Origin: Phyto melanocephala
Lineage: Eukaryota > Arthropoda > Insecta > Diptera > Rhinophoridae
DNA: 64,000 bases
Reading direction: 5' to 3'
Assembly (NCBI GenBank): GCA_941918925.1
Contig: OW799234.1
Coordinates: 46,282,412-46,346,411, forward strand
Below the pieces are notes generated by a model, which saw only the letters and a list, made by a program, of their open reading frames with translations, was not told where the DNA came from and did no database searches. The translations under genes were made by a program, and so were the position numbers. Below, one piece after another: positions 32,701 to 44,500 of this stretch; within the stretch, counting starts at the first letter, position 1; each line of letters begins with the position of its first letter.

Positions 32701-35544
32701 GGTGTGTCCCCACATAACACCGAAAGGTAAACGACCCCATGAGTCGGGATCTGAAAACAGAAATTTAAATGCATGTATGTACATACATATGTACATGTGT
32801 ATGTAAATTGTGTTATTATTTATTGCTATTAAGACCATTGACACAAGTAATTAGTGTATATTGTATGATAAGTGCCAAATAAAATTAATCGATTAATAGA
32901 TTATTTTAAAGACTATAGCCAGGGAAATGTCTTTCAGTACTAAGTTCATAAATAGCAAAAGATAAAGTATTAAAAACAAAAAAAAATCTTGTTCATAAGC
33001 AATGTTTGGTCTACATGCTTGGCAAATATTTATAGCCGATCAAAAAAAAAAAAAAATAAAAAAATCATAAAAAGTAAACATACAACAAAACATACACATA
33101 AGATGAGACATACTAATAAGAATATATATATTTTCGGGTTGGCATTATTAATTTAAATTTATTAAATTAATGTATTTCAATTTATAATCGTATAACGGTA
33201 CCATAAAAATGTTTCTGCAAAGTTTTCTTAATGACCTACTGGATTTTAGGGGCCTACAATTTTCAAGCATTATTTTTATAAAAAACAACACTCTCATGCC
33301 TATTTCGAACAATTGAATTTCACTCGGAATAAAAAACAGGGACGATTATGTAATGTTATGTTCTAAAAGAAACAAAGTTTGAGATCAGTTAGGTATATGT
33401 GATTTATGTATATTAATAAATTAAATAATTTTAAATTAAAAAATTAAATAGTTTTAATTTTATTCTAATTTGTGCATATATTAATATTCAAAAGAAAATT
33501 TTTTATATGATTTTTTTGGCCAATATCTTTTTTCATTTGCTTTATCTTAATTTTAAAGTGCTTATCTAACTTGTTGAATTATATTTTGCACATTTTATTT
33601 CACATTTTCTTTTGCTTATTTTTTTTCGTACACATTTAAAAAATGAGTAGTTTTTTAGTACATTGTTTTAAACGACACTATACATACATATGCATGTATA
33701 CACATATGTATGTATTTGTGGATGTATGTACAATATGTTTGTATATATGTACATACATATGTATATAGACCAAAAAAAAAAATTATATCACATTTGACAA
33801 GACAAATAGAATTGATTAGAAAAATTTTAATTATTATGTAAAACTATGTTAAGCTGTTATAAATTAAAAGCGGTTTAACTCCATAAAAAATATCCATACT
33901 ATTTTATGATTGTTTCGGTATACCCCTATCAATCTGTACCAAACTGACAAAAAAAATGTCTCTTAAAAAATAAAAATTAAATATCCTTGAAAGTACATAT
34001 TTTTAGTGAAATACCAAACTTTCAGGCATATAAAAGGATACATTTTTCAAAAGCAATTTGTTTGTTCTTGCGAAGTACATATATATATATATATATATAT
34101 GTATTATTTCATTCTACGACTGCAATGTGGTAACCATATTGATACAAAATAATGTATTGTATATATAAAAAAAAAATATTTTTAATATTGTATCGTTCAT
34201 ACGTGCGTAAAACATTTATGACCTATTAGCGTGTACCCGCGATTTCGTCGGTGTACCTAGTTATTTATTTTCTTAAATTTATTCTTACAACGGAACATTT
34301 AGTATTTCTACATTAGGTGTATATTTTTACCTGAACTGAAGAGTATAATTTGGTACCCAGAGTAAGATAAAAACAAACAAAAAATTATGTGGGCATGGCA
34401 CCTCCTACTTTTAAAATTATATAATTAATCTTTCAATTCTACTCAAAAAAAGTGGACGTGTCACCTTAATTTTTCATTATTACAAATCTATTGACCAAAA
34501 AGCAATGTCTACAAAATTTTAGAATTGTACATCTAACTTTGTCAGTTCAATTACGTTTTAGATTTTGAATATACCGAAAAAGACACTGTGCGGTAAAAAT
34601 GTTCGTACATTTTGATCTATAACTCCTTTCGTAATGTATAGATTTGAGCAATTTTCCGGGAAAGATATTCACTCATAAAATTTAATTTTTAATTTGTATC
34701 ACTCCACGTCAATGCGTTTTTACAAAATCTTGCATTACTAGCATTAGAAACCAGAACTCAGAAATTACATATTTTATGGGGTCTAAAATGAATATTTCGG
34801 TGTGTTACAAACGGAATGACAAAATAAAGGTACCCCCACCAATTTTTTTGGTGGTGGGTATAAAATCAAAACAACTAAACATCCACACATGCAAAAATTC
34901 ACATTTATTACACAAGAAGGATTTTACTAACTTTCGAATAACAATAAGAACTTATTATTTTTTTCATAATTTTGTGTCAAAACACATTGAATATTATAAC
35001 GTTTACCTGTTAACGCTCTTGTTAAGGTTTGGCTGTTAAGAAGCAAAGACTTCGTAAAAGCACATATCGCGCACTAAATTAAAAACAGTCACACACACAC
35101 AAAAATGTTCAAAATTTGCAAAAACAAATTTTTACAAATGTGGTTCACAAATAAGTTTCTTCATCGTTAGGGATTTTTTCTGTGAACTAGTTTACATATG
35201 TCCATATTACTAATAAAATAGTTATACAAAAGAAATAACAAAATGTAAATTTTAATTAGTTTTTACTTACATTCAATAGCCCATTCATCATAATTTTGTA
35301 AACCCTTTAGAATAGCATCAATATCATCAGCACATTGAGCATCATCGTATGTTTTATGCGTAGAAATTACACTCGTAATATTTCTTGTGTCTGATAATAT
35401 TTTTGAACCGATATCGAAAAATACATATGCTAAATCCATTTTAAATGAAGCAGACAGCTGCTTACTCGAAAAGTCTTCAGCAAGAGTAATTTTAACTAAC
35501 AATAGAAGTACAAATGACACACCGTTCTGGATATATTTAGCCAT
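29777..35544 (-). CDS. gene B: NRF-6-like acyltransferase-3 protein, exons 1-6 (3' end not in window)
   Basis: Exons in transcript order: 35544-35271, 32750-32390, 32328-32255, 32192-31993, 31932-31817, 29990-29777. All have AG acceptors and GTAAG-type donors, and the phases agree (1,2,1,0,2,0). The product so far is 413 residues. It has a signal peptide (MAKYIQNGVSFVLLLLVKI), a Cys-containing NRF ectodomain with GQFEECIAATRKIS, a membrane helix (exon 3), and the start of acyltransferase-3 (HCLSGIRCFSMMWVVLIH, candidate catalytic His about 285; FFFMSGLLVLWG; HRYIRLTPV). Exons 3-6 equal those of gene A in length (74, 200, 116, 214 bp). The exon 6 donor is intact, but no exon 7 follows in the remaining 29.7 kb. 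The family is thought to move or modify lipids at membranes, often in gut; the substrate is unknown. Confidence 0.85.
30310..31429 (-). mobile_element. hAT-type MITE carrying a mini-me insert
   Basis: Left end CAAGGCATATTAATTCATC, right end GATGAATAAATATGCCTTG. Near-perfect 8-bp flanks are GTTTGTAC (30302-30309) and ATTTGTAC (31430-31437). A type B mini-me copy (30471-31382) lies inside, after the TAATCAG motif of the MITE. It is in intron 5 of gene B. Confidence 0.85.
30471..31382 (+). mobile_element. mini-me-like repeat, type B
   Basis: Starts ACAAGTAAGAGCGCTATATT and ends TTTTTCACTGTGTGAAGGGTATA. It has a long poly-A/poly-T block at about 30655-30950 and a run of GACAGACGG units near 31213-31252. 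Confidence 0.82.
31472..31645. repeat. short repeat, GGGTACACTTATAC family
   Basis: Shares GCAGGGTACACTTATACA, the GCCCAGCTGA block and the ACGCTATCACCTTATGTAATT end with 61150-61330; a third copy (58437-60070) is split by two mini-me copies. Probably a MITE. No clean target duplication was seen. Confidence 0.6.
32950..34370. other. gene B intron 1, central part
   Basis: AT-rich, with TATG/CATA microsatellite near 33680-33760 and a TA run at 34080-34102. A short stretch at about 34228-34262 (CGTGTACCCGCGATTTCGTC) resembles the RTE-like tail repeats at 57622 and 62560. Nothing else recognisable. Confidence 0.5.
34380..34862 (+). mobile_element. mini-me-like repeat, type A, 3' fragment
   Basis: Keeps the type A 3' half (CACTGTGCGG, TTTTATGGGGTCTAAAATG and the end GGTGGTGGGTATA) but lacks the 5' hairpin end and the GACR tract. 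It lies in intron 1 of gene B. Confidence 0.7.
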
Positions 35545-35624
35545 TTTTCCGTAACTACCGTTTATTACTATTTGACCGTTGTGCCGTTTAAAACTAATAT
35601 ACATTGGCAAAGAAGTTAAAGCAA

Positions 35625-35690
35625 CTTTTATAGTTAATTCTTTCAATGTGATTAAATCGTTGTTAGCAATAAAAATAACAAAATTATATG
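35625..35690 (-). promoter_or_regulatory. gene B core promoter with TATA box
   Basis: On the minus strand, GAATTAACTATAAAAG lies about 85-95 bp before the ATG at 35544. It is preceded by AATCACATTGAAAG and, further up, GTTATTTTTATTGC. The same blocks, in the same order, precede gene A at 52706-52770. Shared promoter architecture implies similar expression of the two paralogues. Confidence 0.65.
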
Positions 35691-35924
35691 AATTAACGCT
35701 TATCAGATTAAAAAAAAACCTGGAGAATTGTTTTCGCACTTGAGGTGTGCACGTGAGTATTTCTTTTTTCGTTTCACGCTTGAAAAATTTAGAAACTTTA
35801 AAATTAACTCCCTATTCATCTAATGGATTTGGCTTTGACTAAGACGAAAAGTCTTTGAATAAGCAAAGTAATGTACGAAACCAAGGATGAACTTATTAAT
35901 ACTCGTAGAAAAAAAAGCAAAAAG

Positions 35925-36357
35925 CAAAGCGAAAAGAAAAAAAAAAGTTAAATTTCATATATATCTAGAAGACTATTGGCCACACAAAAATTATTGGATG
36001 AGACGAAATTGTGTTTAGAGGGTTTGCTGGCTGCACTGGTCCTATTTTCTAGCACTTTTTATATTTTCTTGTAATTAAAAAAACAATGATATTATTTGCA
36101 TACATTTCTTATAAATTTACAAAATTATTACTATTATTACTTACTTTTTGCCTAAATTGATAAAATAATTATAATTTTCTATATAAAATTTTATATTTCT
36201 TAATATTCACCGTCAAAAAACATAACGATTATTTAAATAAAAAAATGAAGAATAACTGCCAATTCAAATTAACAATATGCCGTGGAAACAGGGTAATTCA
36301 TTTAGGTAATTCAAAGAGCGAATTAAGTAATTGAATGTGTCGCGGAAACATGCTATA
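35925..36357. repeat. interspersed repeat, counterpart of 300-836
   Basis: Direct-strand text here matches the reverse complement of 300-620 over about 200 bp, including the GTGTTTAGAGGGTTTG and CTGCACTGGTCCTATTT blocks. It ends at GCGGAAACATGCTATA. Located just upstream of gene B. Confidence 0.5.
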
Positions 36358-36669
36358 ACTTTGATCTCTACAGTTTTAACTTTTGTTTTCTTTCAAAATC
36401 TGCATAGCATAGTAAAATAGACTATTGATAAATATTATCTAAAAATATGTATATTATTTTTTCATATCTTTTAAAAAGTTCAGGCAGGCAATGTGACGTG
36501 CTTCTATGTTAACTAACATTTACTGCGATCTACTACTACTACTTTAATCGACTTGCTTTACATATGTATATACAGTGATGGACTTAAGTATAGGTACAAG
36601 CTGCGCAATTAAACAAAATTTAGTTTTTTACGTACATATTTTAAAACACAAAATATTTATTTCATAAAC

Positions 36670-36930
36670 ATATAACGGCTATGTGGCAAGACATGAGCTC
36701 TATTATATGCAAGTCACATCTTCACGCCATGTTTTGTGTTATTGTCGTGTTGGAATGTAAAAGAGCCAGTTAGATTCAATTTATCTACACTTTTCTTGAC
36801 ATTTACCTTCATAAAGTTAAGGTCGACAGTTTTGTCCATTATTCCATCAGACAATAACACCCCTGCCACCATACTTTGCTGTTGGTGTAAGATTTTTTTT
36901 TGATATGCAGTGTGTGGCTTCTGCCATACT
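36670..36930 (-). pseudogene. Tc1-like transposase fragment
   Basis: On the minus strand the text reads like the middle of a Tc1 transposase: the KHGGGSVMVWG-type block is decayed, followed by GIMDKTVDLNFMKVN and the FTFQHDNNTKHGVKM block containing the second catalytic Asp. No N- or C-terminal parts were found. Confidence 0.6.
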
Positions 36931-37509
36931 CTGGAATGTCTATCAGGCTTAAAAATATTAAACTCAAAAAATCATAGTTACATTTTTTTAAAGGGTAATT
37001 TATCGTAAAGTTTTATTTTAATAGGCTTTTTTGACAGATAACACATGGCTCATATCATATTGCTTTGTCATTTTTGTTCAGTATCGTTTCGCAAGTCATC
37101 ATGGAAAGACTCCTACCACAACAGCGCTTCCAAGCGCTGTATTAAAAAAAAACAGTATTCTGTCAGAAATGCTTTTTCTTAATGTGTGCATAATTGACCT
37201 AATAAAACCACGAAACCGGTAAGCAACCTGAAGAGTATAAGAACCTACCATTATATCCATTAAAATAACGGTATGCTGAAGTTTGTGGGCTAGTAGAATC
37301 ATTACTCGAACGAGTCGCTCAAAATTGGACCATGCAAATGGACCACATCACACGTAGCCATGGCCATTATTTATATTTAAAATTCCTTGTAGAATCCAAA
37401 CCAAAAGCAAAGCAAACTCGATCGTTCGATAAAATTTAGATTGTGATCGTATGCCGTAATTTGACTTTAATTCGTCAGCAGATTATTTTTTCTTTACTTA
37501 TTTAAAACT

Positions 37510-37700
37510 CCAACTCAAGGCATATTTTTTCATTTGGTAGTCTTGGTTCGTCAGTTGATTATTTTTTCTTCACTCATTCAAAATTTCAGTATATAGATAA
37601 AAACACTTCTTTCTCTTTTCTCAGTTCTTTCAAATGTCAAACTTTATACATACAAAACATAAAAAAAATTATCTCCCAACTGCCATCACCTAATAAATAT
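37510..37700. mobile_element. degenerate CAAGGCATATTT hAT MITE
   Basis: Left end CAAGGCATATTTTTTCATTTG and the TCAGTTGATTATTTTTTC block match 40357-40562. The right end is decayed to CACCTAATAAATATAAAGG. No target duplication is visible. Confidence 0.6.
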
Positions 37701-37704
37701 AAAG

Positions 37705-37988
37705 GGCCCGCCATCTAACGTTTTTAGTCAACTATTGGTTATTTCGTGAATGGTAACACTTAGGTCATGTCTGATTTGACGGATAATTAGTTTTATCCTA
37801 TATGGTTGTGTATACGCTTGAACAACGCTGGGAAATACTGTAATAATGAGCAAGGAGTGGCCGTGGTCAATGGCGATCGTTATCGGGCCATGTTGAACGA
37901 ATTTTTGTTCACAAAAATTTAAGAGGAGGATATTGGCAACAATTGGTTTCAACAGGATGACGCTACGTGCCACACAGCCGAAGCTACA
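37705..37988 (+). pseudogene. mariner/Tc1-superfamily transposase, internally deleted
   Basis: An N-terminal scrap VYTLEQRWEIL (37808-37840) is followed, after a large internal deletion, by VVNGDRYRAMLNEFLF and NNWFQQDDATCHTAEA near 37862-37987, which holds the second catalytic Asp. An in-frame TAA follows FTKI. Confidence 0.75.
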
Positions 37989-38447
37989 CTTTTTTATAGC
38001 ATTTTCAAAAAAAAAGTTATTTTGCTTCAGCTGTTAAACTTAATGGATAAAAAGTTCATAATTTTTATTTTATTTATTTAGGTCCAAGTACTGAGTTATT
38101 GCTATAAAAATATTTATTTTTTTGAGTCCCTATTTGTAAGCAAATATGGCAAGTACTTATTTGAATTCTAATTTGTTGTTGGGCAAAGATTTTAAATATA
38201 TTTGGGCGATTCAAATGCTATTTTGTCATTATTTTTAAAAATTCTAAAACAGCATACATATGTATATGTTTCTCAATAAATAACAACAATAGTTTTTATT
38301 ACAAAGTCATAAAATTGAAAATGTGTTTGAAATATACATACATATTTTAATTTGAATTTTTCATACAAAATTTTCTTAAAATAGATTTCAAGTACATTTT
38401 TTTATGAATTTAAGCCTTAATCTAAATATTAATTATACATCAACACT

Positions 38448-38453
38448 TTTATT
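38448..38453 (-). terminator. gene A polyadenylation signal
   Basis: AATAAA on the minus strand (TATTAATAAAAGTG), about 70 bp after the gene A stop codon at 38526-38524. It is the first good signal after the stop. Confidence 0.6.
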
Positions 38454-38523
38454 AATATCTAAATTTTAATGAATAAGAACGTTTATAATACACTTAAACA
38501 TAAAGATATTTGTTTTCCAAAAC

Positions 38524-41500
38524 TTAAGCTTTGTTTGGAGTTTCTGCGGTTGTAGTTTCAATAGGTACTGACGTAGGTTCGACTTTTTTAGGCTTAGCAT
38601 TACGAGATCCAAATATAGCCTTTTCGATACCTAAAATAGGAGCCTCAAATGCAAGTGTGGCGAAAATGGAAGCGGTCAAAGTTAAACCAAAATCATGCCA
38701 CCAGCGAAGAATCTGTACAACGTTTTAAAATAGAGTAGTCACGTTATAAATGATGTTATAAAATTAAACATATTGCGTATGGAGGTAAAGGTACTTACAG
38801 CATCGTAATCCGAAAAGTGTGTATCGGTCTGCAAGCGCGCAGCATTAACTAATTGAACAATTCTGTGAATGACGTACATACAGTAAGTCAAGCGGCTGAA
38901 GCCTGTAAAGAAATTCCATGACAAGAAATCATTGATAATACCGCCATGATCATTATAACAGGCCCAAACGATCCATGCAATAGCAAAAGTCCAAGCGGTT
39001 CGACTTAAAGGTTCAAATATGGCACCTTCATAAATTGGTGAATCGGGATTTTCAGGACGAATACGCCAATAAGGTCCCCAGAGATCAGTTAGCATAACAC
39101 CAAACGTCAACAACCAACCCAATATAACCCATTGTTTTTTCATGGGAATTTTTTTACCGCGATTTTTTGTAAACAAGAAGTATCCAAAGATGATACCAAC
39201 CAGCCAAGAAGGAAACCGAGTATGTGTTGGATAATAGGTCAGACGTTGACGCAAGTCAACTTGATTATCTTGTACACGGAACAGCGTAAAATCATTGTAT
39301 ATAAATGTAGCAAATGTACAACCCAAACATAAGATAATAAAGATAATAATAGGGGCCAAAGCTTTTTTGCCCCATTTCCAAAGGGGAATGATAAAAAGTG
39401 GTGACAAAACATACAGTTGCGTATCGACGGCTAAATACCAAGATTGAGTCATACACTAAAATTTAAAGTCATTTGTCATTCACTATTGCAAAGGTTATGA
39501 ATATGTTACATTTTATTTGTATTGTAACTTACCATAGTATGCGGGAACACATAATTTTGGACATACAATAAAGTAGCCCACCAAGTCTCTGAACAGCGTT
39601 TATCTTGCGTTCCAAGTTTCATCCACATGGGACCTGCACCAGAATATTTATATAAAGACATAATGTACAAAATTACCACAGCGACTACTGGAGTCAAACG
39701 AATATAACGATGGAAGTACATCATCTTAATGTTTAAATAACCCTTTCTGGAAATATAATATATATGTTTGTACATATGTATGAACTACTATGAACTTACT
39801 TATATGTATAAATCTGTAAATTTAAAAAATTTATGTTTTTTTTTAAGTCCTCATCCATATAATAAAAACTTTGTTGCAAAATTTTTTCAAATTCTCTTTT
39901 GAATAAACATTCGTGTTCACACAGTGAGTCTCTCTTTTATTTTTTTTAATTCTTTTATATGGCAAACTTCTTAGATAATGAGAAGAACAAAAAAAATCTG
40001 CATGTGCATAAAACATTGTACCCATCCTCATAAGTTTTTCCTCCTTCATCTACAAATTTAAAAGTTTTGCAACAAATGTTTCATAATGTGGACGTTGACT
40101 AAGTGAACTTTGAAGAGCAAATATGTGTATTAGTGCTTTAAAGATAATTTTTTTGTTAGTGAGAAAACTATTAAATAATATAATAAGTAATATTTTGTGA
40201 CACATTCTTAAGCACATTGCCCGTAAAACGGAGTATAGGTTTTTGCATATTGTGAGTTTTTATAAAACAGCAATACGAAAACAAATAAATTAAAACTCTA
40301 CATTGGTCTGTTCTGAATTTTAAATGCCCTTTACTAATTACTTATATAATATTATACAAGGCACATTTATTCATCAGGTAGTCTTGTTTAGTCAGCTGAT
40401 TATTTTTTTCTTCTTATTTTAAATTTCATCTGTCAAAGTCTATAGATAAAAACAATTTTCTCTTCTCCCTCATTTATTTCAAAAGTCAAACATTATATAT
40501 AAAAAATATAAATAAAAAAATTCTCTACGAACTGCAATTACCTGATGAATTAATATGCCTTGATATTATATAAAAAAATTGTTTCCATAAAATCTATGGA
40601 TCTATTGGATCAATTTTTTCTAAAAATTATGACGGCAAAAAAAAACATTTTAACGATACATAACGGTATACATTGATACTAATTTCATTGTATTTCAAGT
40701 GATACAAAATTCCAAAGCATCCACCTTCAAAATTAGTAATTTGCTTAAACATTTTTTATGACACATTACAATTGGTGAATTCACAATCGTATAAAGAATA
40801 CAATATTATACCCTTCACCTGTGGTTCTTTGTCATTCCGTTTGTAATTTCTACGACCCCATAAAGTATATATTTTCTGAAAGCTTATGAATAGAGAAGTC
40901 GATTAAGCCCTGATCGTCTGTCCGTGTGTTGGTTGAAATCAACTTTTAGAAGCAACTATATGTTCCTCAGATCTGTGTACGGTATCAATCTTTTGGAAAT
41001 ATCCGGGAATGAATCACTATTGAAATTCAGCACAATCACCCCATAACTTTCTGAGATATGAGCAAAAAACCACGACCACCTCGTTTTTTTCGCAATTAAA
41101 AAAACAACATACATATATACTGGTTAGAGCAAACGTGGCATCAAATCCCAGCTGAGCAGAAAAATTTTTTTATTTTATATATTATATATAAGATTCGGCA
41201 CGGCCGAATATAGCACTCTTACTTGTTTTTTATTCGTTTTACATTTATAATAATTCTGCTCTTAATTGGACCTTAATTGAATTACGAATGCCGTTGCCGC
41301 TATAAGATTTCAAACAAAATCGACAAGCGTTGTTTTTAGTGCTAACGCTGAAGTGACAAACCTAAACAAGAGCATCTACGTTGTGTAATTAATATTAATG
41401 TTCACTAAAATATTTAGGTAAAATCACTAGATTGACTATATATACATATGTATATATGTAGATTGAAAATATAAAACAAAAATAAAATTTTTTTCAGCCG

Positions 41501-44500
41501 ACTTTAGAACCGAATTTTTCATTTCACAGCGATTTGTTGTGGTATTTCGGATTGCATGACAATTTTTGACAACTACAAGACGCTTGCTATTTTATTCGAA
41601 CTTTATTATATATATTAACTTTAAATGTGAATCATTTTCATTTTGGCTTAAGTTCATTCATTCCGTTATTCATTTTTATAATTCAAATAAAATTAAATTA
41701 AATTGCAATCATTTTTAGGAATATTCTTTAAAATTATTTCCGATATAACCCGAGTGGAATGCATTATAGAAACCAGCTACGATTTCATCATCAGCACTCT
41801 TTGTTGGAATACTACTATGTAATTTTAAATTCCTATTTATGTTACAATTCAATGAAATTTGAATTAGTGAATCTTAGTATTAATTTTCAAATTTGTTGAA
41901 TTTTTACTTCACCTATCAAATGACATATTCCTATTCAACGTGTTCATATTCCCTTAACGGAATGAATGAACTTAAGCCAAAATGAAAATTTTAAATGTTT
42001 ATGGCACATTTACTTACGTTTTTTCCATTTCACGGAAGGCGCCCCATAAAATCAATAGACCAGACATAAAGAAAAATGTATCGACACATAAAGTACCATT
42101 TTGTACCAACATAGAATATGGAGTTTCAATCCACTATAAGTTTTTAATCGAATTGTAAAAAATTTAAGCCATTATAATATTGAAAAAAAAATAAAACTTA
42201 CGTTATAATATTTGTTTTTGTTAATATGAGGCAAATCATAAAACGTCATGTAACCATGGCCAAAAATTACCCACATCATTGAGAAGCAACGAATACCACT
42301 TAGGCAATGAATCATGTTGGGATTATCGACTTTTTTAACAGTAAAAATCTTAGGGGCATTAGTGAGTACAGAGAAAGCCAGAAACAATGGTTTTTTAGGT
42401 TCTGCATAAAAAATATTTATTAGAAAACTGTACAAACATTTTCAGATAAGTATGTATTTGTGTATGTAAATAAACTTACGTTTCTTTTGGGTTTTGACAT
42501 AATCATAAATAGAACTAGCAATCATGCAAAATACAATAAAGGATATAAAAGCACTAAAATTTAATAAAAAAAATTATAATATGCATATCACTTTTTAAAA
42601 TCTTTCCTTAACGAGCAAACTTACATGGCAAAAATGTCAATGGTGCGCAAAACAATGGGTTCATAAATTTTACAGAAATTTTCTCTAACCATATTGGATT
42701 TAATCTCTTCGCCGTAGTATTTTTTAATGACTTCCTTTAGAATTGTATTAGTTTTGGAGGGTGAGCAAGATCTAGGTACACAGACGCCTAATTCAAAAGC
42801 TTCGGGGTCCTTTCGTTTGTAGCTAATGACTCTGCTCCATTCATGACGTCTGTTAATTTTACTCATGAAACCTTTAATAGGAATTTTAGTCAAGCAGTAT
42901 TGACCTTTGATTTCATGATTTTCAGATATTTTACGGGTTGCTGCAATACATTCCTCAAATTGGCCCATACTAATGGCGTGACCCCACATAACACCAAAAG
43001 GTAACCGTCCCCATGAGTCTGGATCTGAAATTATTATTAAGATAAAAGAGGTTGAGAATAAAATTAATATTTAAATGTTCACTTTAACTACATTTATTTA
43101 ATTACATTTTGAACCCGATCCACTTTGCTTGGACCAAAGGATATTTTTTTTTAGTCATTAGTGCTAATTAATATTTAGCTTAGTGTTTTTAGAGCAGTTC
43201 TTTTAGATTATTTTTCTGTCGTGGCCGTATGCTCATTTTATTCTAACCTGCCCTCTTGTTAGTACCTTTTTAAATATCTTTTTATTTTTTTACCCACCAA
43301 AAAATGATGTAGGGGAATATCCGTTTTGTCATTCAGTTTGTTGCACATAAAAATATTCATTATAGACCCCATAAATCTAAGTACTGGTTTCATTTTCTAT
43401 CTAGCATAGTTCGCCTATCTGTCCGTCTGTTGAAAGCATTATAGAGCTTGAACAGAAATTTTGCCAGAAGGTATTGAAAATGGGCTAAATCGGTCAATTA
43501 GAAAGGGAGTAATAACTTATAATGCAATAGCAGATCATAAGAAATGTCTTTCTTACATCGAAAATATAAATATGTTTTCAAAATGAACGAAAATTTATCC
43601 CGCACAGTGTCGTTTTTTAGTCTATTTGAAACGTCATAAAACCGACAGAATTAATCTTTAATAATGTTGTTAAGGATGTGGGTAACATTACTCCTATTGT
43701 AAATTGAAATATCAAATCGAACTTAAACAAAAAAAGTAATACATATTTTAGTATTAAGAAGTAATTAGAGTTGTTAACAAAATAATAAAAATTGTGGTAT
43801 AAAAAAGTACTACACAAAATTGATGTTGGGCATGAAATATTTGGCACATCTAAATATAGTGCTCCTACTTGTTTTCAGTTAGAAATGAAATATTATCTCG
43901 CGACAAGAAGTACCTTATATGTTAGTCAAGGTATAAAGTTACCTACAAATAGATAAAAATTACATACAAATAGATAACAATTCTAAAAGTGGTGTTTTAT
44001 ATTTAAAATGGTTGACTATGCGCTGCCATCAAAATTTTGAAAAAAAAATATTTCATATACATCCAGTTTTACTACAATCTTATTATAAGGACAGATTTCT
44101 AGTCTGAGTTAATTTTTATTTTTAGTTTTTTAATATGAATAAATAAATTTATTATTTGTGATAATGAAATAATAAACTGAAATAGTAAGTTTTATCCCGA
44201 CACCAGCCGAGTGCAATGGATTTTCGAAGCCATCTACGGTTAGTTAACGAAAACTTCTATTGTATAAACAAAGAAGGTCTTATAACACTGCTCTACAAAA
44301 AATTATTTTTTGTCTTCCCATTAATTAAAACTATGTGGACTATATGGATTTTGATGCGCTGAACTCAAATCCGTTGTCGGTTTTTTTCCATCAGATCGGG
44401 ATTTTTTTTATGGGCGTGGCAAATTTTTCCCCTAAATTGGTCAGGTACGGAGATATATTTCATCCTAACTCGAGAACCAGTCATCTGATTTTTTAAAATA